A stretch of 64,000 nt of DNA, taken from Bacillus solitudinis. GTDB taxonomy: Bacteria; Bacillota; Bacilli; Bacillales; Bacillaceae_D. Of the stretch, positions 33,841 to 43,032 are shown piece by piece (positions within the stretch are counted from its first letter, which is position 1; the number at the start of each line of letters is the position of its first letter). The notes below the pieces were generated by a model. It was not told the origin of the DNA, did not search any database, and saw only the letters and a program-made list of their open reading frames with translations. The stretch lies in assembly GCF_002797395.1 (NCBI RefSeq), contig NZ_KZ454943.1:3137966-3201965 (forward strand), written 5' to 3'. The position numbers and the translations under genes are program-made.

Positions 33841-35211
33841 ATGAAAGTAGCAAAATTTGGGGGAACTTCGGTTGCGAGTGCGGAACAAATTCGAAAGGTT
33901 GCAGCGATTGTTGCTGAAGACAAAGAGCGCAAAATTATTGTGGTTTCTGCACCTGGTAAACGAAGTAGTGATGATACGAAAGTTACGGATTTATTAATAG
34001 CTTTAGGAGAAACCTATTTAGAAAAAGGTGAAGCGGAGGAGGAATTAAAAGCAGTTGTCGCACGTTATGACTCGATTGCTTCTGAACTTGGACTTGATGG
34101 AGAGATTACTAGAACAATTGAAGCCGATTTACGTGATCGACTAACGTTTGATCGTAATCGACCTGGTTCATTTATGGATTTAATCAAGGCAAGTGGGGAA
34201 GATAATAATGCTAAATTGATTGCTACGTTTTTACAAGCTGAAGGGCTGAATGCTGTGTATGTTAATCCACAAGATGCTGGATTAGTAGTTAGTGACGAGC
34301 CGGGTAATGCGCAGGTTCTACCAGAAGCATATGACAATCTAGCAAAATTAACAGAGCGTGAGGAAATCGTTGTATTCCCGGGGTTTTTTGGATATTCAAC
34401 AGAAGGGACACTTGTAACATTCCCACGAGGGGGATCAGATATTACAGGGTCGATTGTCGCAGCTGGAACAAAAGCTAGTCTTTATGAGAACTTTACAGAT
34501 GTAGACTCCGTGTTCGCGGCAAATCCAAATGTCGTTAAAAATCCTGTCAAAATTAAGCGAATGACGTATCGTGAAATGCGCGAATTATCTTATGCTGGAT
34601 TTTCAGTATTCCATGATGAAGCTTTAATTCCGGCATTCAGAAATGATATTCCCGTTTGTGTTAAAAACACGAATAACCCTGTTTCCTCAGGAACGATGAT
34701 TATTTCTGAGCGTGAGTATTTCAAGAATCCGGTTATTGGTATTGCAGCAGACGAGGGATTCTCGACGATTTATGTGCGTAAATACTTAATGAACCGTGAA
34801 GTGGGTTTTGGTCGTAAGCTTCTTCAAATCTTAGAAGATGAAGGACTATCGTATGAGCATATTCCATCAGGTATTGATGATACCTCTGTTATATTACGCC
34901 AAGAGCAATTAACAGCAGAGATTGAGGCGCGAATTGTTGAACGTATTCGTACAGAGCTATGTGTAGATGATGTTTACATTGAGCGTGATTTTGCAATGGT
35001 CATGATCGTTGGTGAGGGTATGCATAACACAGTAGGGGTTTCAGCAAGAGCAACAGTCGCCCTAGCAAGAGCAAATGTTAATATTGAAATGATTAACCAA
35101 GGGTCATCGGAAGTCAGTTTAGTTCTTGGTATTCATGCGAAGGACACGGATCGTGCTGTTCAAGAACTTTATGAAGAGTTTTTCGGTTCTGCAGACGAAA
35201 CGGTTCAATAA
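33841..35211 (+). CDS. thrD: Aspartokinase (YclM/ThrD-like)
   Basis: A 456-residue aspartate kinase, first step to lysine, threonine and methionine. The kinase domain starts KVAKFGGTSVAS; PGFFGYSTEGTLVTFPRGGSD (about 181-201) forms the substrate site. Two ACT domains fill about 305-450 (GVSARATVALARANVNIEMIN in the second). Length and the SSDDTKVTDLL segment favour the aspartokinase III type, YclM in B. subtilis, over LysC or DapG. GGAGCTGGAG precedes the ATG. The gene appears monocistronic with a terminator after it, and no lysine riboswitch or T-box was seen upstream. Confidence 0.93.
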   Translation: MKVAKFGGTSVASAEQIRKVAAIVAEDKERKIIVVSAPGKRSSDDTKVTDLLIALGETYLEKGEAEEELKAVVARYDSIASELGLDGEITRTIEADLRDRLTFDRNRPGSFMDLIKASGEDNNAKLIATFLQAEGLNAVYVNPQDAGLVVSDEPGNAQVLPEAYDNLAKLTEREEIVVFPGFFGYSTEGTLVTFPRGGSDITGSIVAAGTKASLYENFTDVDSVFAANPNVVKNPVKIKRMTYREMRELSYAGFSVFHDEALIPAFRNDIPVCVKNTNNPVSSGTMIISEREYFKNPVIGIAADEGFSTIYVRKYLMNREVGFGRKLLQILEDEGLSYEHIPSGIDDTSVILRQEQLTAEIEARIVERIRTELCVDDVYIERDFAMVMIVGEGMHNTVGVSARATVALARANVNIEMINQGSSEVSLVLGIHAKDTDRAVQELYEEFFGSADETVQ

Positions 35212-35287
35212 CTATAGAGTAAGAAATGAACCGTAAATTAGGTAAGTAGTTTAGAAGAAAGAATTACAGTATTATAGGTATTATCTT

Positions 35288-35317
35288 AGGCGAAATCGGA
35301 CACGGTTTCGTCTTTTT
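35288..35317 (+). terminator. Rho-independent terminator after aspartokinase
   Basis: AGGCGAAA (35288-35295) pairs with TTTCGTCT (35306-35313), one G-U, followed by a T run to 35317. The remaining roughly 315 bases to the kinase gene are AT-rich with no recognised element. Confidence 0.75.
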
Positions 35318-35634
35318 GTTTTCTTTATATTCAATTTTTCGTAAGAAAGTATATAATTTACTATATTAATAATAAAATAATATTTATAATTGACGCTCAA
35401 AATTTCTCGTTTGTACGACTTTGAGAAGTGTCTCTAGTAAGAAAGATTAATGTATTAATCAGAATTATAGGACAATATATGGTACGATAAGAGAGAGTCA
35501 TAGTTATGTTGTATTCCAACAAAGCTTTATTGGTTTCTCTAAAATAAGAAATGTTTTTTTAGAAAAATATAGTAGGAATTATTGATCAATATGCTAATAT
35601 AAGAATGAAAAAATAAATAATTGAGGAATATTAA

Positions 35635-36882
35635 ATGAAAAAAACTGGACGAATTAGTTTGATTTTAATTACGATATTAGTTTCTTTCCTTCAATATATG
35701 GGCGGTCGTGATCTTTTTTTTAACTTTGAGCTTTTTCTTTTTATTTTCATTGCTTGGTTGGTAGGATGGCAATATGATAAAGTGCAATTTCAAAGTAAAC
35801 AGGCTCAGGCAAGTGAAGAAACTTATAAGCATCTAATAAATATATTACCTGAAGCGATAATCATCCATCAAGATGATAAAGTTGTCTATACAAATAAAGC
35901 GGCTATCGCTTTGCTTGGTGGTTCGGGTAGTGAAAAGTTAATAGGGGATTCCATTTTTAACTATGTTGCACCAGAATCAAAAGACAGGGTAAAGAACCGA
36001 ATAGAGCAAATCCAGAAAGATAGAAGCCCATTAGATTCAACAGTCCATAAATTAAAACGAATGGATGGCACAATGGCTTTCTTTGAGGTAGCTTCAATGT
36101 ATGTTACTTTTGGCCAGAAGGAGGCAGTGCTTTCTATTGGTAGAGATATTACTGAACAAAAAGAAAGAACTGAAAAATTACTTCAAAAGTCTGAGAATCT
36201 TGCACTGTTGGGTAAAATGGCAGCAGGGATTGCCCATGAAATCCGTAATCCATTAACTTCGATAAAAGGATTTATGCAATTATTTAAGTCTAATAGTAAT
36301 TATATAAAAGGTGAATATTATGATGTGGTACTCTCGGAAATTGAACGGATAAATTTAATTGTCAGTGAATTTTTATTCCTCTCAAAACCTTCAGCTGATG
36401 TTTTCTCTGAAAAAGATATTAAGATCCTACTTAATGATATAGAGAAATTTATTGGTAGCCAATCAATTATGAGTAATGTTCAGGTTTTTTTGGAATTTAA
36501 CGTTGATTTTTCGATCATTCGTTGCGAAGAAAATCGTCTAAAACAAGTGTTTTTAAACTTGCTGAAAAATGCAATTGAAGCAATGCCTAAAGGTGGGGAT
36601 ATTTACATTAAGGTTATCCAAAAAGAAAACTCTGACGTGACAATTCAAATTATTGACCAGGGTACTGGAATTCCAGAAGAGAGGATATCCTCACTAGGGG
36701 AGCCCTTCTATTCAACAAAAGAAAAAGGAACTGGACTTGGACTAATGATTTGCTTCAAAATTATAGAAGACCATAATGGGAAATTAAAGATTCAAAGTAA
36801 AGTAGATGAAGGAACTACTGTAGAAATAACTCTACCTATTATTTCCAATGATTTTAAGGCGATAAAAGATGTAATGAACTAA
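35635..36882 (+). CDS. PAS-domain sensor histidine kinase (Kin-type)
   Basis: A 415-residue membrane histidine kinase. Two close hydrophobic segments (about 7-25 and 29-45) lack a sizeable external domain between them. A PAS domain (about 62-175) follows, then the dimerisation/phosphoacceptor helix with H-box GIAHEIRNPLTSIKGFMQLF. The ATPase domain has N-box NLLKNAIEAM, G1 DQGTGIPEE and G2 KGTGLGLM. No response regulator is adjacent, so it is an orphan kinase. Its layout and H-box resemble sporulation kinases of the KinA-KinE group, which feed Spo0F. The Sda encoded at 14469 could inhibit such a kinase; that link is inference. Confidence 0.88.
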   Translation: MKKTGRISLILITILVSFLQYMGGRDLFFNFELFLFIFIAWLVGWQYDKVQFQSKQAQASEETYKHLINILPEAIIIHQDDKVVYTNKAAIALLGGSGSEKLIGDSIFNYVAPESKDRVKNRIEQIQKDRSPLDSTVHKLKRMDGTMAFFEVASMYVTFGQKEAVLSIGRDITEQKERTEKLLQKSENLALLGKMAAGIAHEIRNPLTSIKGFMQLFKSNSNYIKGEYYDVVLSEIERINLIVSEFLFLSKPSADVFSEKDIKILLNDIEKFIGSQSIMSNVQVFLEFNVDFSIIRCEENRLKQVFLNLLKNAIEAMPKGGDIYIKVIQKENSDVTIQIIDQGTGIPEERISSLGEPFYSTKEKGTGLGLMICFKIIEDHNGKLKIQSKVDEGTTVEITLPIISNDFKAIKDVMN

Positions 36883-36943
36883 AAGGTACCTTATTTTACT
36901 TTTTGAATTATCGCTAGTTTTCTCAGTATCCATCCCTAAACAA

Positions 36944-36980
36944 AACCCTTGATAATGCCTACTAGGTATTATCAAGGGTT
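36944..36980 (-). terminator. Terminator of the sodium-channel gene
   Basis: AACCCTTGATAATGCCT (36944-36960) pairs with AGGTATTATCAAGGGTT (36964-36980) through 17 positions with one G-U. Read on the minus strand it is followed by TTGTTT; it may also stop the kinase transcript. Confidence 0.75.
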
Positions 36981-37003
36981 AAGCGATATCGAGAAATTTT
37001 CCG

Positions 37004-37864
37004 TTAACTTCTATTTTGTTTTGATGCTTGCTTATGAATTTCTTTCAGTAAATCTTTCATATCGGCTACGTCTTGCCTTAGGGCAAGAATCTCTGCTTTG
37101 GCTTCAGCTTTTTCTAAAGCTTCCTCTACTTTATTTTCTTCCTCATTTGTTTTTTCAACATTCCCTACGATAACCCCAATGAACAGGTTAAAGACAATAA
37201 AAGTTCCAACTAAAATAAAAATAATGAAATAAGGCCAAGACCACCATGCTTCTGCGAAGATCGGCCGCATCACGCCGCTTGCCCACGACTCTAAAGTTAC
37301 AACTTGAAACAATGTTAATAATGAGAGCTGTAAATTCCCGAAATATTCAGGGGCAATATTAGCAAAGAGCATCGTTCCAATGACAGCAAAAATGTAGAAA
37401 ATAATCCCCATAAGAATAAGAATATTTCCGAGCGCCGGAATTGTCATTAGTAAAGCGTCGACTAATCTGCGTAATGATGGAATAACTGAAATTGCACGAA
37501 GAACCCGTAGTACGCGAAGAACCCGCAGGACGGTGATAAAGTGTGCACCGATAAAGAGGTGACCCGCTGCGACAATAATAAAGTCAAACCAGTTCCAGCT
37601 ACCCTTGAAAAAGTCCTTTTTTGGAGTTGTTGCCATAAAACGTAACGCAATTTCAATTGTGAAAATCCACAATAGTACCATATCTATAATGTGAAACCAT
37701 TGATAATATTTCTGAGCAAGTGTTGGGTATGTTTCAAGTCCTACAGCCAATGCATTAAGAAGTATAAATGCGATAATCGTAGGTGTAAATGCACGATGGA
37801 AAACAATTCGCTGAATTTTACCGACGATTGTATTTTTAGGTGCAAGGTGCGTCTGTTTTTCCAT
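37004..37864 (-). CDS. Voltage-gated sodium channel, NaChBac family
   Basis: A 286-residue six-helix ion channel subunit that would act as a tetramer. It is strikingly similar to NaChBac of the alkaliphile B. halodurans: HRAFTPTIIAFILLNAL in S1, LLWIFTIEIALRF in S2-S3, the S4 sensor VLRVLRVLRVLRAIS with regularly spaced arginines, and selectivity filter TLESWAS. S6 carries the conserved gating segment NLFIGVIVGNVE. A C-terminal coiled coil (about 240-285) likely holds the tetramer. In alkaliphiles this channel returns Na+ for pH homeostasis and affects motility and chemotaxis. It is transcribed alone, toward its own terminator. Confidence 0.95.
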   Translation of the reverse strand: MEKQTHLAPKNTIVGKIQRIVFHRAFTPTIIAFILLNALAVGLETYPTLAQKYYQWFHIIDMVLLWIFTIEIALRFMATTPKKDFFKGSWNWFDFIIVAAGHLFIGAHFITVLRVLRVLRVLRAISVIPSLRRLVDALLMTIPALGNILILMGIIFYIFAVIGTMLFANIAPEYFGNLQLSLLTLFQVVTLESWASGVMRPIFAEAWWSWPYFIIFILVGTFIVFNLFIGVIVGNVEKTNEEENKVEEALEKAEAKAEILALRQDVADMKDLLKEIHKQASKQNRS

Positions 37865-38046
37865 ATCCTAACTCCTTCATCTAAATCAATTTCACAACAT
37901 CTACTATTCTACAAGATTAATTGGTAAAGCGTAAAAAAATTATGTTACGCTTGTGTGAACAAGAGCGACAGTGTATAGAGGGTTTTTTGTTTTTATAAAA
38001 TTGTTAGAAACACATTAAGTTAATAATGAGAGAGAGAATGGATGAA

Positions 38047-38079
38047 AGAAAGGTTCAGCGACTTTTGCTGAACCTTTCT
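38047..38079 (-). terminator. Terminator of the proBAC operon
   Basis: Perfect 13-bp stem AGAAAGGTTCAGC (38047-38059) with GCTGAACCTTTCT (38067-38079) just beyond the last gene of the minus-strand proline operon. Confidence 0.75.
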
Positions 38080-38094
38080 GTAGTACTTTTTTTC

Positions 38095-38919
38095 TTATGA
38101 ATACATGCTTCCAAGTTCTTTCGACCGAGCAATCGCTTTAGCAATTGCATCTTGAAGGGCATTCTGTGTATCTCGTTCTTTTAATACTTTAATCCCTGCT
38201 TCGGTTGTCCCATTTGGACTCATCACTTCTTCATAAAGTTGTTTCGGTGATTTTGTCGTTTGTTGCAATCTTTTGCCAACGCCGACAATCGTTTGAGTAA
38301 TTAAGGAGCCGGCTTCTTCTTCGGTTAAACCAGCCTCAGCAGCAGCATGTTCCATCGCTTCAACCAAGTAATAAAAATAAGCAGGTCCACTTCCAGCAAT
38401 ACCTGTTACTGCATCAATTTTCTCCTCAGGAACAACGAGAACGGTTCCAACTGCTTCAAAAAGGGTTGAAACGAGTGAAAGATGTTCGTCTCGTGCACGT
38501 GTACCAGCGCAAATCGCCGTAGCGGAGGCGCCAACTTTTGCTGAGGTGTTTGGCATCGTACGAATGACGGGAGCAGTGTGCCCAAGTAATTCTTCTAAAT
38601 AGAAGGTAGGGATACCAGCTAGAACTGAAATAAATAGTTGATTTTCCGATGTATTCACCAATACTTCAGATAGAGCATCCTTAACACCTTTAGGTTTCAT
38701 CGCTAAAACAATGATATCGGCTTGTTCGACTGCTTCGTGACGATTAGAAGTTACTTGAATCCCGTATTGCGCTTTTAAATCGGCCAGCTTTTGTTTATTT
38801 GATAAGTTTGTTGCAACGATTTGTGTTGGTGAGACGATTTTATGAGCGACAAGACCGGCAATAATCGCTTCGGCCATTGACCCTGCCCCGAGAAATGTGA
38901 TCGTTTTATTTGTAAACAT
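38095..38919 (-). CDS. proC: Pyrroline-5-carboxylate reductase
   Basis: A 274-residue P5C reductase, the last step of proline synthesis (P5C plus NAD(P)H to proline). The Rossmann motif ITFLGAGSMAEAIIAGL lies at about 8-24. The C-terminal signature starts near MSPNGTTEAGIKVL, in the helical dimerisation domain (GSGPAYFYYLVEAM nearby). In B. subtilis the copy linked to proBA is called ProI. It starts eight bases after the proA stop and is therefore co-transcribed with proB and proA. Confidence 0.95.
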   Translation of the reverse strand: MFTNKTITFLGAGSMAEAIIAGLVAHKIVSPTQIVATNLSNKQKLADLKAQYGIQVTSNRHEAVEQADIIVLAMKPKGVKDALSEVLVNTSENQLFISVLAGIPTFYLEELLGHTAPVIRTMPNTSAKVGASATAICAGTRARDEHLSLVSTLFEAVGTVLVVPEEKIDAVTGIAGSGPAYFYYLVEAMEHAAAEAGLTEEEAGSLITQTIVGVGKRLQQTTKSPKQLYEEVMSPNGTTEAGIKVLKERDTQNALQDAIAKAIARSKELGSMYS

Positions 38920-38927
38920 AGTATCAC

Positions 38928-40175
38928 CTATCCTTTAATTTGACCTTCGCCACGTACAATGTATTTCATGGATGTTAATGCTTCAAGTCCCATTGGTCCT
39001 CGTGCATGAAGCTTCTGGGTACTAATTCCAATTTCTGCACCAAAGCCAAATTCAAAGCCGTCGGTAAAGCGCGTCGAAGCATTATGATAAACAGCCGCTG
39101 CATCCACTTCATTTAAAAACTTCACAACGTTGCTGTCATTTTCACTAATAATCGCCTCAGAATGCTTTGTTCCATATTGATGAATGTGTGAAATGGCTTC
39201 ATTTACGGATGGAACAACTTTTACTGCTATCTTTAAATCTAAATATTCATCAGCCCAGTCCGATTCACCAGCTTGTTTGATTCGTGAGTCTTTAGCACAT
39301 AAAGGCGCATCTCCATATAATTCTACGTCTTTGTCCACAAGGGCATCAAGTAAATGTGATAAATGATTAGTAGCCCATGATTCGTGAACAAGAATCGTTT
39401 CAGCCGCATTGCAAACAGACGGACGTTGTGTTTTTGCATTGATGGCAATCGCTGTAGCCATTTCTGGCTTTGCGGATTCATCGATATAGATATGACAGTT
39501 TCCGACGCCTGTTTCGAGAACAGGCACGGAGGCATTTTTCACAACAGATTGAATTAATGTTGCCCCACCACGAGGAATTAGTACATCCAAATAGTCATTT
39601 AAGGTAAACATTTCCGTTGCTGTTTCTCGACTCGTATCTTCAATTAACTGAATTGCTTCAAAAGGGATGGCTGTTTTTTCTAGGGCACGATGTAAAACTT
39701 GAACAATCGCTTTATTTGAGTGAATCGCTGTGGAACTCCCTCTTAATAAGACAGCATTTCCCGTTTTCAGACAGAGGCTTGAGGCATCGACTGTAACATT
39801 TGGGCGGGCTTCATAAATCATTCCAATTACACCAAGTGGTACTCGAACCTTTTCAATATTTAATCCATTTGGACGTGAGAAAGCGTCCATCACTTTTCCA
39901 ACAGGATCAACCAAATCAGCTACTTGCTTTAAGCCTTCTGCCATATCTGTGATACGGTCAGAACTTAATGAAAGGCGGTCAAGCAGGCCTTCATTCATTC
40001 CGCTTTGTTTTCCTGCTTCAAGATCCTTTTTGTTTTCTTCTAAAATAAAGGATTGCTCTTCAACTAATTGAGTAGCCATGGTGTTGAGCGCATTGTTCTT
40101 TTCATCTGTCGTTTTAGCTGCAAGTTCATGCGTTAAATCCTGTGCGCGTTTGGCTTTTCGTCTTAATTCATTCAT
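38928..40175 (-). CDS. proA: Gamma-glutamyl phosphate reductase
   Basis: A 415-residue aldehyde-dehydrogenase-fold enzyme reducing gamma-glutamyl phosphate to glutamate semialdehyde with NADPH. Landmarks: [20 protein letters not shown] (about 113-132), [11 protein letters not shown] and the catalytic cysteine in [10 protein letters not shown] (about 260-270); the C-terminal [16 protein letters not shown] is the ProA signature. Its start overlaps the proB stop by one base, consistent with channelling of the labile intermediate between ProB and ProA. Confidence 0.95.
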   Translation of the reverse strand: MNELRRKAKRAQDLTHELAAKTTDEKNNALNTMATQLVEEQSFILEENKKDLEAGKQSGMNEGLLDRLSLSSDRITDMAEGLKQVADLVDPVGKVMDAFSRPNGLNIEKVRVPLGVIGMIYEARPNVTVDASSLCLKTGNAVLLRGSSTAIHSNKAIVQVLHRALEKTAIPFEAIQLIEDTSRETATEMFTLNDYLDVLIPRGGATLIQSVVKNASVPVLETGVGNCHIYIDESAKPEMATAIAINAKTQRPSVCNAAETILVHESWATNHLSHLLDALVDKDVELYGDAPLCAKDSRIKQAGESDWADEYLDLKIAVKVVPSVNEAISHIHQYGTKHSEAIISENDSNVVKFLNEVDAAAVYHNASTRFTDGFEFGFGAEIGISTQKLHARGPMGLEALTSMKYIVRGEGQIKG

Positions 40176-41299
40176 TATTTAATCCTCTCCTTTTTTAATG
40201 ATACCCAGTTGTTTCGGTGGATAATTTCTGGTTTCAAGCGGCCGGTTTGCAGCTGCGCGTCGGTACTAGATAAGCCTTTCACACGGTGTAGCTGTTCTGA
40301 TGAGACATTCGATTTCCCTTTTCCAAGAATATATCCTTCTTTGTTAAAGACCTCTACGACGTCATGTTCATTAAAGGTTCCTTCAACGGAAACCACTCCT
40401 GCTGGTAGAAGACTCTTTCCATGAGCAAGCACAGCTTTTTCTGCGCCATCATCGATAATGATACGGCCAGAACTTGTTGAGTGAAGAGCGATCCATTGTT
40501 TTACTGTTGGCATCACAGGATCATGCTGAAAGGATCCTAAATAGGTTCCATCGCCTTTTCCACTGATAATATCAATTAACTTTTGCTTTCCACTTCCTCG
40601 ACCGATAAAGACATTAACTCCTAATGATAAAGCGGTTTTCGCTGCGCTGACCTTCGATTTCATGCCGCCGGTTCCAACCTTTGTTCCAGCGCCACCGGCA
40701 AGCATCATCAGTTCATCTGTAACTTCAGGTAAGTAATGGAACTTCTTTGCATTAGGATTTGTGGTTGGATTGTCATCGTATAGGCCATTAACATCTGTTA
40801 AAATGCATAACGTCTGAGCATGAATAAATCCGCTCACTAAGGCAGAAAGCATATCATTGTCTCCGAAGGTTAATTCCTCAATTGAAGTTGAATCATTTTC
40901 GTTAATAATTGGCAAAGCTCCTCGTTTAAGCAGCTCACTAATGGTGGAATACGCATTACTAAACCGTTCTTGATTTTCAAAATCTTGTCGTGTAAGTAGA
41001 AGCTGAGCGGGAGTTATATTATGACGTTTAAATAGTTCAATATAACCCTGCATTAATAGCCCTTGACCGACAGCTGCTGCAGCTTGTTTCCCAGCAATGG
41101 TGATTGGCCTAAACGGATAACCAAGTTCTGAAAATCCTGCAGCAACCGCTCCAGAAGAAATAAGAATAACCTCATGCCCTTGCTGCTTTAGTAATGCTAA
41201 CGCATTGACATGATCAGAGAGCATTTCCATACTTAAGGCGCCCTGTTTTGTCGTTAAGGAGCTGCTTCCAATTTTTACGACAATACGTTGTCGTCCCAT
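40175..41299 (-). CDS. proB: Glutamate 5-kinase
   Basis: A 374-residue kinase that commits glutamate to proline. The amino-acid-kinase domain (about 1-255) starts [12 protein letters not shown] and includes [21 protein letters not shown] and [17 protein letters not shown]-terminal PUA domain (about 275-365) is present, as in standard ProB. It is the first gene of the operon, and a proline-type T-box leader lies directly upstream, so expression should follow uncharged tRNA-Pro. The ATG follows AGAAGG. Confidence 0.95.
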   Translation of the reverse strand: MGRQRIVVKIGSSSLTTKQGALSMEMLSDHVNALALLKQQGHEVILISSGAVAAGFSELGYPFRPITIAGKQAAAAVGQGLLMQGYIELFKRHNITPAQLLLTRQDFENQERFSNAYSTISELLKRGALPIINENDSTSIEELTFGDNDMLSALVSGFIHAQTLCILTDVNGLYDDNPTTNPNAKKFHYLPEVTDELMMLAGGAGTKVGTGGMKSKVSAAKTALSLGVNVFIGRGSGKQKLIDIISGKGDGTYLGSFQHDPVMPTVKQWIALHSTSSGRIIIDDGAEKAVLAHGKSLLPAGVVSVEGTFNEHDVVEVFNKEGYILGKGKSNVSSEQLHRVKGLSSTDAQLQTGRLKPEIIHRNNWVSLKKERIK

Positions 41300-41321
41300 A
41301 ATTCAGCCTTCTTTCTCGAAA

Positions 41322-41560
41322 AAAATAAAAAAACCCTTCTCATCCCTAAAAAAGGACGGAAAAGTTTATCCGCGGTACCACCTTCATTGGCATATTTAGT
41401 GCCCACTCATCATCCCGTATCGTGGGAAAGCCGACCGGTTTACCGGTTGCTCTAGGGCAGGTTCAACAATATCAGAGGTGATGGACCTTTCAGCCGATGG
41501 ATCCACTCTCTATACACATGACCGTTGTTTACTAATCCCTTTCGTCACATTATTTTTATA
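41322..41560 (-). promoter_or_regulatory. T-box riboswitch, proline (CCU) specifier
   Basis: Read on the minus strand, the leader has a conserved AGTA segment in stem I, a specifier context GAA-CCT-G with codon CCU at 41459-41461, and the T-box core GGTGGTACCGCGG at 41370-41382. The terminator hairpin lies at about 41335-41368, ending in a T run to about 41327. Uncharged tRNA-Pro would stabilise the antiterminator and switch on proB-proA-proC. CCU is a proline codon, and proline T-boxes before proBA are known in Bacillus. Confidence 0.92.
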
Positions 41561-41697
41561 ATTTCTACCATTATAAAACTGTCTCCATGTTCCGTCAAGC
41601 TAAGAACAGAGATATCCATGGAGGAAGGATAGTACCGAGAAGATAGCAGACCATGGTATGATAAAAATGTAAAGCGACGAGAAAAGAGGGACAGCAA

Positions 41698-42477
41698 ATG
41701 GTGGCGAAAAAGGTGTGGATAACCGGGGCTTCTAGCGGGATAGGCCGACAAATGGCCCTTGACGCAGCAAGAGAGGGACATATCCCAATTTTAATTGCGC
41801 GCAATGAAAAACGCTTAAGGGCAATACAAATAGAGATTGAATCGCTTGGGGGACAGGCGTATATTGCAAAATTAGATGTAAGTGATTTTGGTAAAGTTGA
41901 TAAGGTGCTAAATGACTTGCTTCTTATAGTAGGCGGAATTGATGTACTAATTAATAATGCTGGATTTGCCGTGTTTCGCTATCTAAAGGACGCGCCCATT
42001 GCAGAGATAAAAGAAATGTTTGATGTGAATGTTGTAGGGTTGATTTACGTCACACAGCGGTTATTGCCTGAGATGATGAATCAACAATCAGGACATATCA
42101 TAAATATTGCCTCGCAAGCAGGGAAGTTTCCGACACCGAAAGCCAGTGTCTATGCCGCAACAAAGCATGCAGTACTGGGTTTCACCAATAGCCTTCGGAT
42201 GGAGCTCGAGGATACAAATATTCGCGTTAGCTCTGTTAATCCCGGGCCCATTCGAACAGCTTTTTTTGAACGCGCCGATGAGGAAGGAAGCTATGTGAAA
42301 AATGTAGATAAGTGGATGCTACCACCCGAGTATGTATCTAAGAAAGTTATCCAACTAATTAAACAGCCGAAGCGCGAGTTAAACTTGCCCCGTTGGATGA
42401 ATGTAGGCTCAACCCTTTATCAACTCATGCCACGCGTTGTTGAGAGAATCGCCGGGAAAAAGCTAAATAAAAAATAG
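41698..42477 (+). CDS. Short-chain dehydrogenase (YqjQ-like)
   Basis: A 259-residue classical SDR. NAD(P)-binding TGASSGIG (about 10-17), structural NNAG (about 88-91), catalytic Ser in NIASQAGKF and the YAATK pair (Tyr about 154, Lys about 158) are all present. Length, the N-terminal KKVWITGASSGIGRQMA and the Bacillus-type neighbourhood match B. subtilis YqjQ, whose substrate is unknown. AGAGGGA precedes the ATG. A small YqzH-like gene lies convergently just downstream, as in Bacillus. Confidence 0.88.
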   Translation: MVAKKVWITGASSGIGRQMALDAAREGHIPILIARNEKRLRAIQIEIESLGGQAYIAKLDVSDFGKVDKVLNDLLLIVGGIDVLINNAGFAVFRYLKDAPIAEIKEMFDVNVVGLIYVTQRLLPEMMNQQSGHIINIASQAGKFPTPKASVYAATKHAVLGFTNSLRMELEDTNIRVSSVNPGPIRTAFFERADEEGSYVKNVDKWMLPPEYVSKKVIQLIKQPKRELNLPRWMNVGSTLYQLMPRVVERIAGKKLNKK

Positions 42478-42526
42478 GGAGGAAATGAAGACCTTTCAAT
42501 TACCGTACCTTCTTCAGGGGCCTTTG

Positions 42527-42724
42527 CTAATCGGTTTGACCCGTGAAAAATTGGTAAACAACATCATGAGTAATATCAATGAGATCCTCATCAGAATGTT
42601 TCTTTAAGTCATTAATTTCTTGAACGATCTTTTGTTCTTCTGACTTATTTAAAACGAGAGCTTCACCATACGTGTAGGTTTTCCAAACTTGGTGAATAAG
42701 TTTTACCACAAATGCATACTCCAT
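42527..42724 (-). CDS. Small conserved protein, YqzH-like
   Basis: A 65-residue hydrophilic, helical protein (YAFVVKLIHQVWKTYTYG; a Ser-Asp-rich middle SDEDLIDITHDVVYQFFTG). A YqzH-like gene next to yqjQ is the arrangement I recall from B. subtilis, and the size agrees, but similarity is judged only from length, character and context. Function unknown. Confidence 0.6.
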   Translation of the reverse strand: MEYAFVVKLIHQVWKTYTYGEALVLNKSEEQKIVQEINDLKKHSDEDLIDITHDVVYQFFTGQTD

Positions 42725-42789
42725 ATCATGACCTCATTCTTTTTGATTAAGTGTAGACGATCAACACAAAGAAATGCAATCAATAATAG

Positions 42790-42827
42790 AGGCTACAGAA
42801 AAAGGTAAAAACCTTTTTCTGTAGCCT
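42790..42827. terminator. Long perfect terminator hairpin overlapping a small gene's stop
   Basis: 17-bp perfect stem: AGGCTACAGAAAAAGGT (42790-42806) and ACCTTTTTCTGTAGCCT (42811-42827), AAAA loop. It includes two bases of the TAG stop of the 41-codon minus-strand gene. Confidence 0.8.
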
Positions 42828-42951
42828 ATTGTTCACTCATTGGTTCGTCATCACCACTATAGGCAATTAAGACGACACCGAGTTGTTCTTCGAGTGAGCG
42901 GAGTTTTTGCAAGTCCTGTTCTTCAAGATTTGCGACATGAAAAAGATCCAT
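42826..42951 (-). CDS. Small 41-residue protein of unknown function
   Basis: ATG (complement at 42949-42951) follows GAGGTGAT. The product MDLFHVANLEEQDLQKLRS continues LEEQLGVVLIAYSGDDEPMSEQ: an amphipathic helix, a short hydrophobic strand and an acidic tail. The stop codon runs into a strong terminator. The ideal ribosome binding site, start and terminator argue for a real gene. It is divergent from the MFS transporter gene, 81 bases apart. No family was recognised. Confidence 0.65.
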   Translation of the reverse strand: MDLFHVANLEEQDLQKLRSLEEQLGVVLIAYSGDDEPMSEQ

Positions 42952-43032
42952 GATAAATCACCTCTATGTTATCGTCTCCTGATGCTTTATAATTATGATT
43001 ATAAAATGCTTGCCCAGAAAGGAAGAATATTG

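Noticed and set aside
42907-43032. Upstream extension of the MFS transporter
   Set aside because: No ribosome binding site at 42907, overlap with the divergent 41-codon gene, and AAAGGAAG fits the ATG at 43033 instead.
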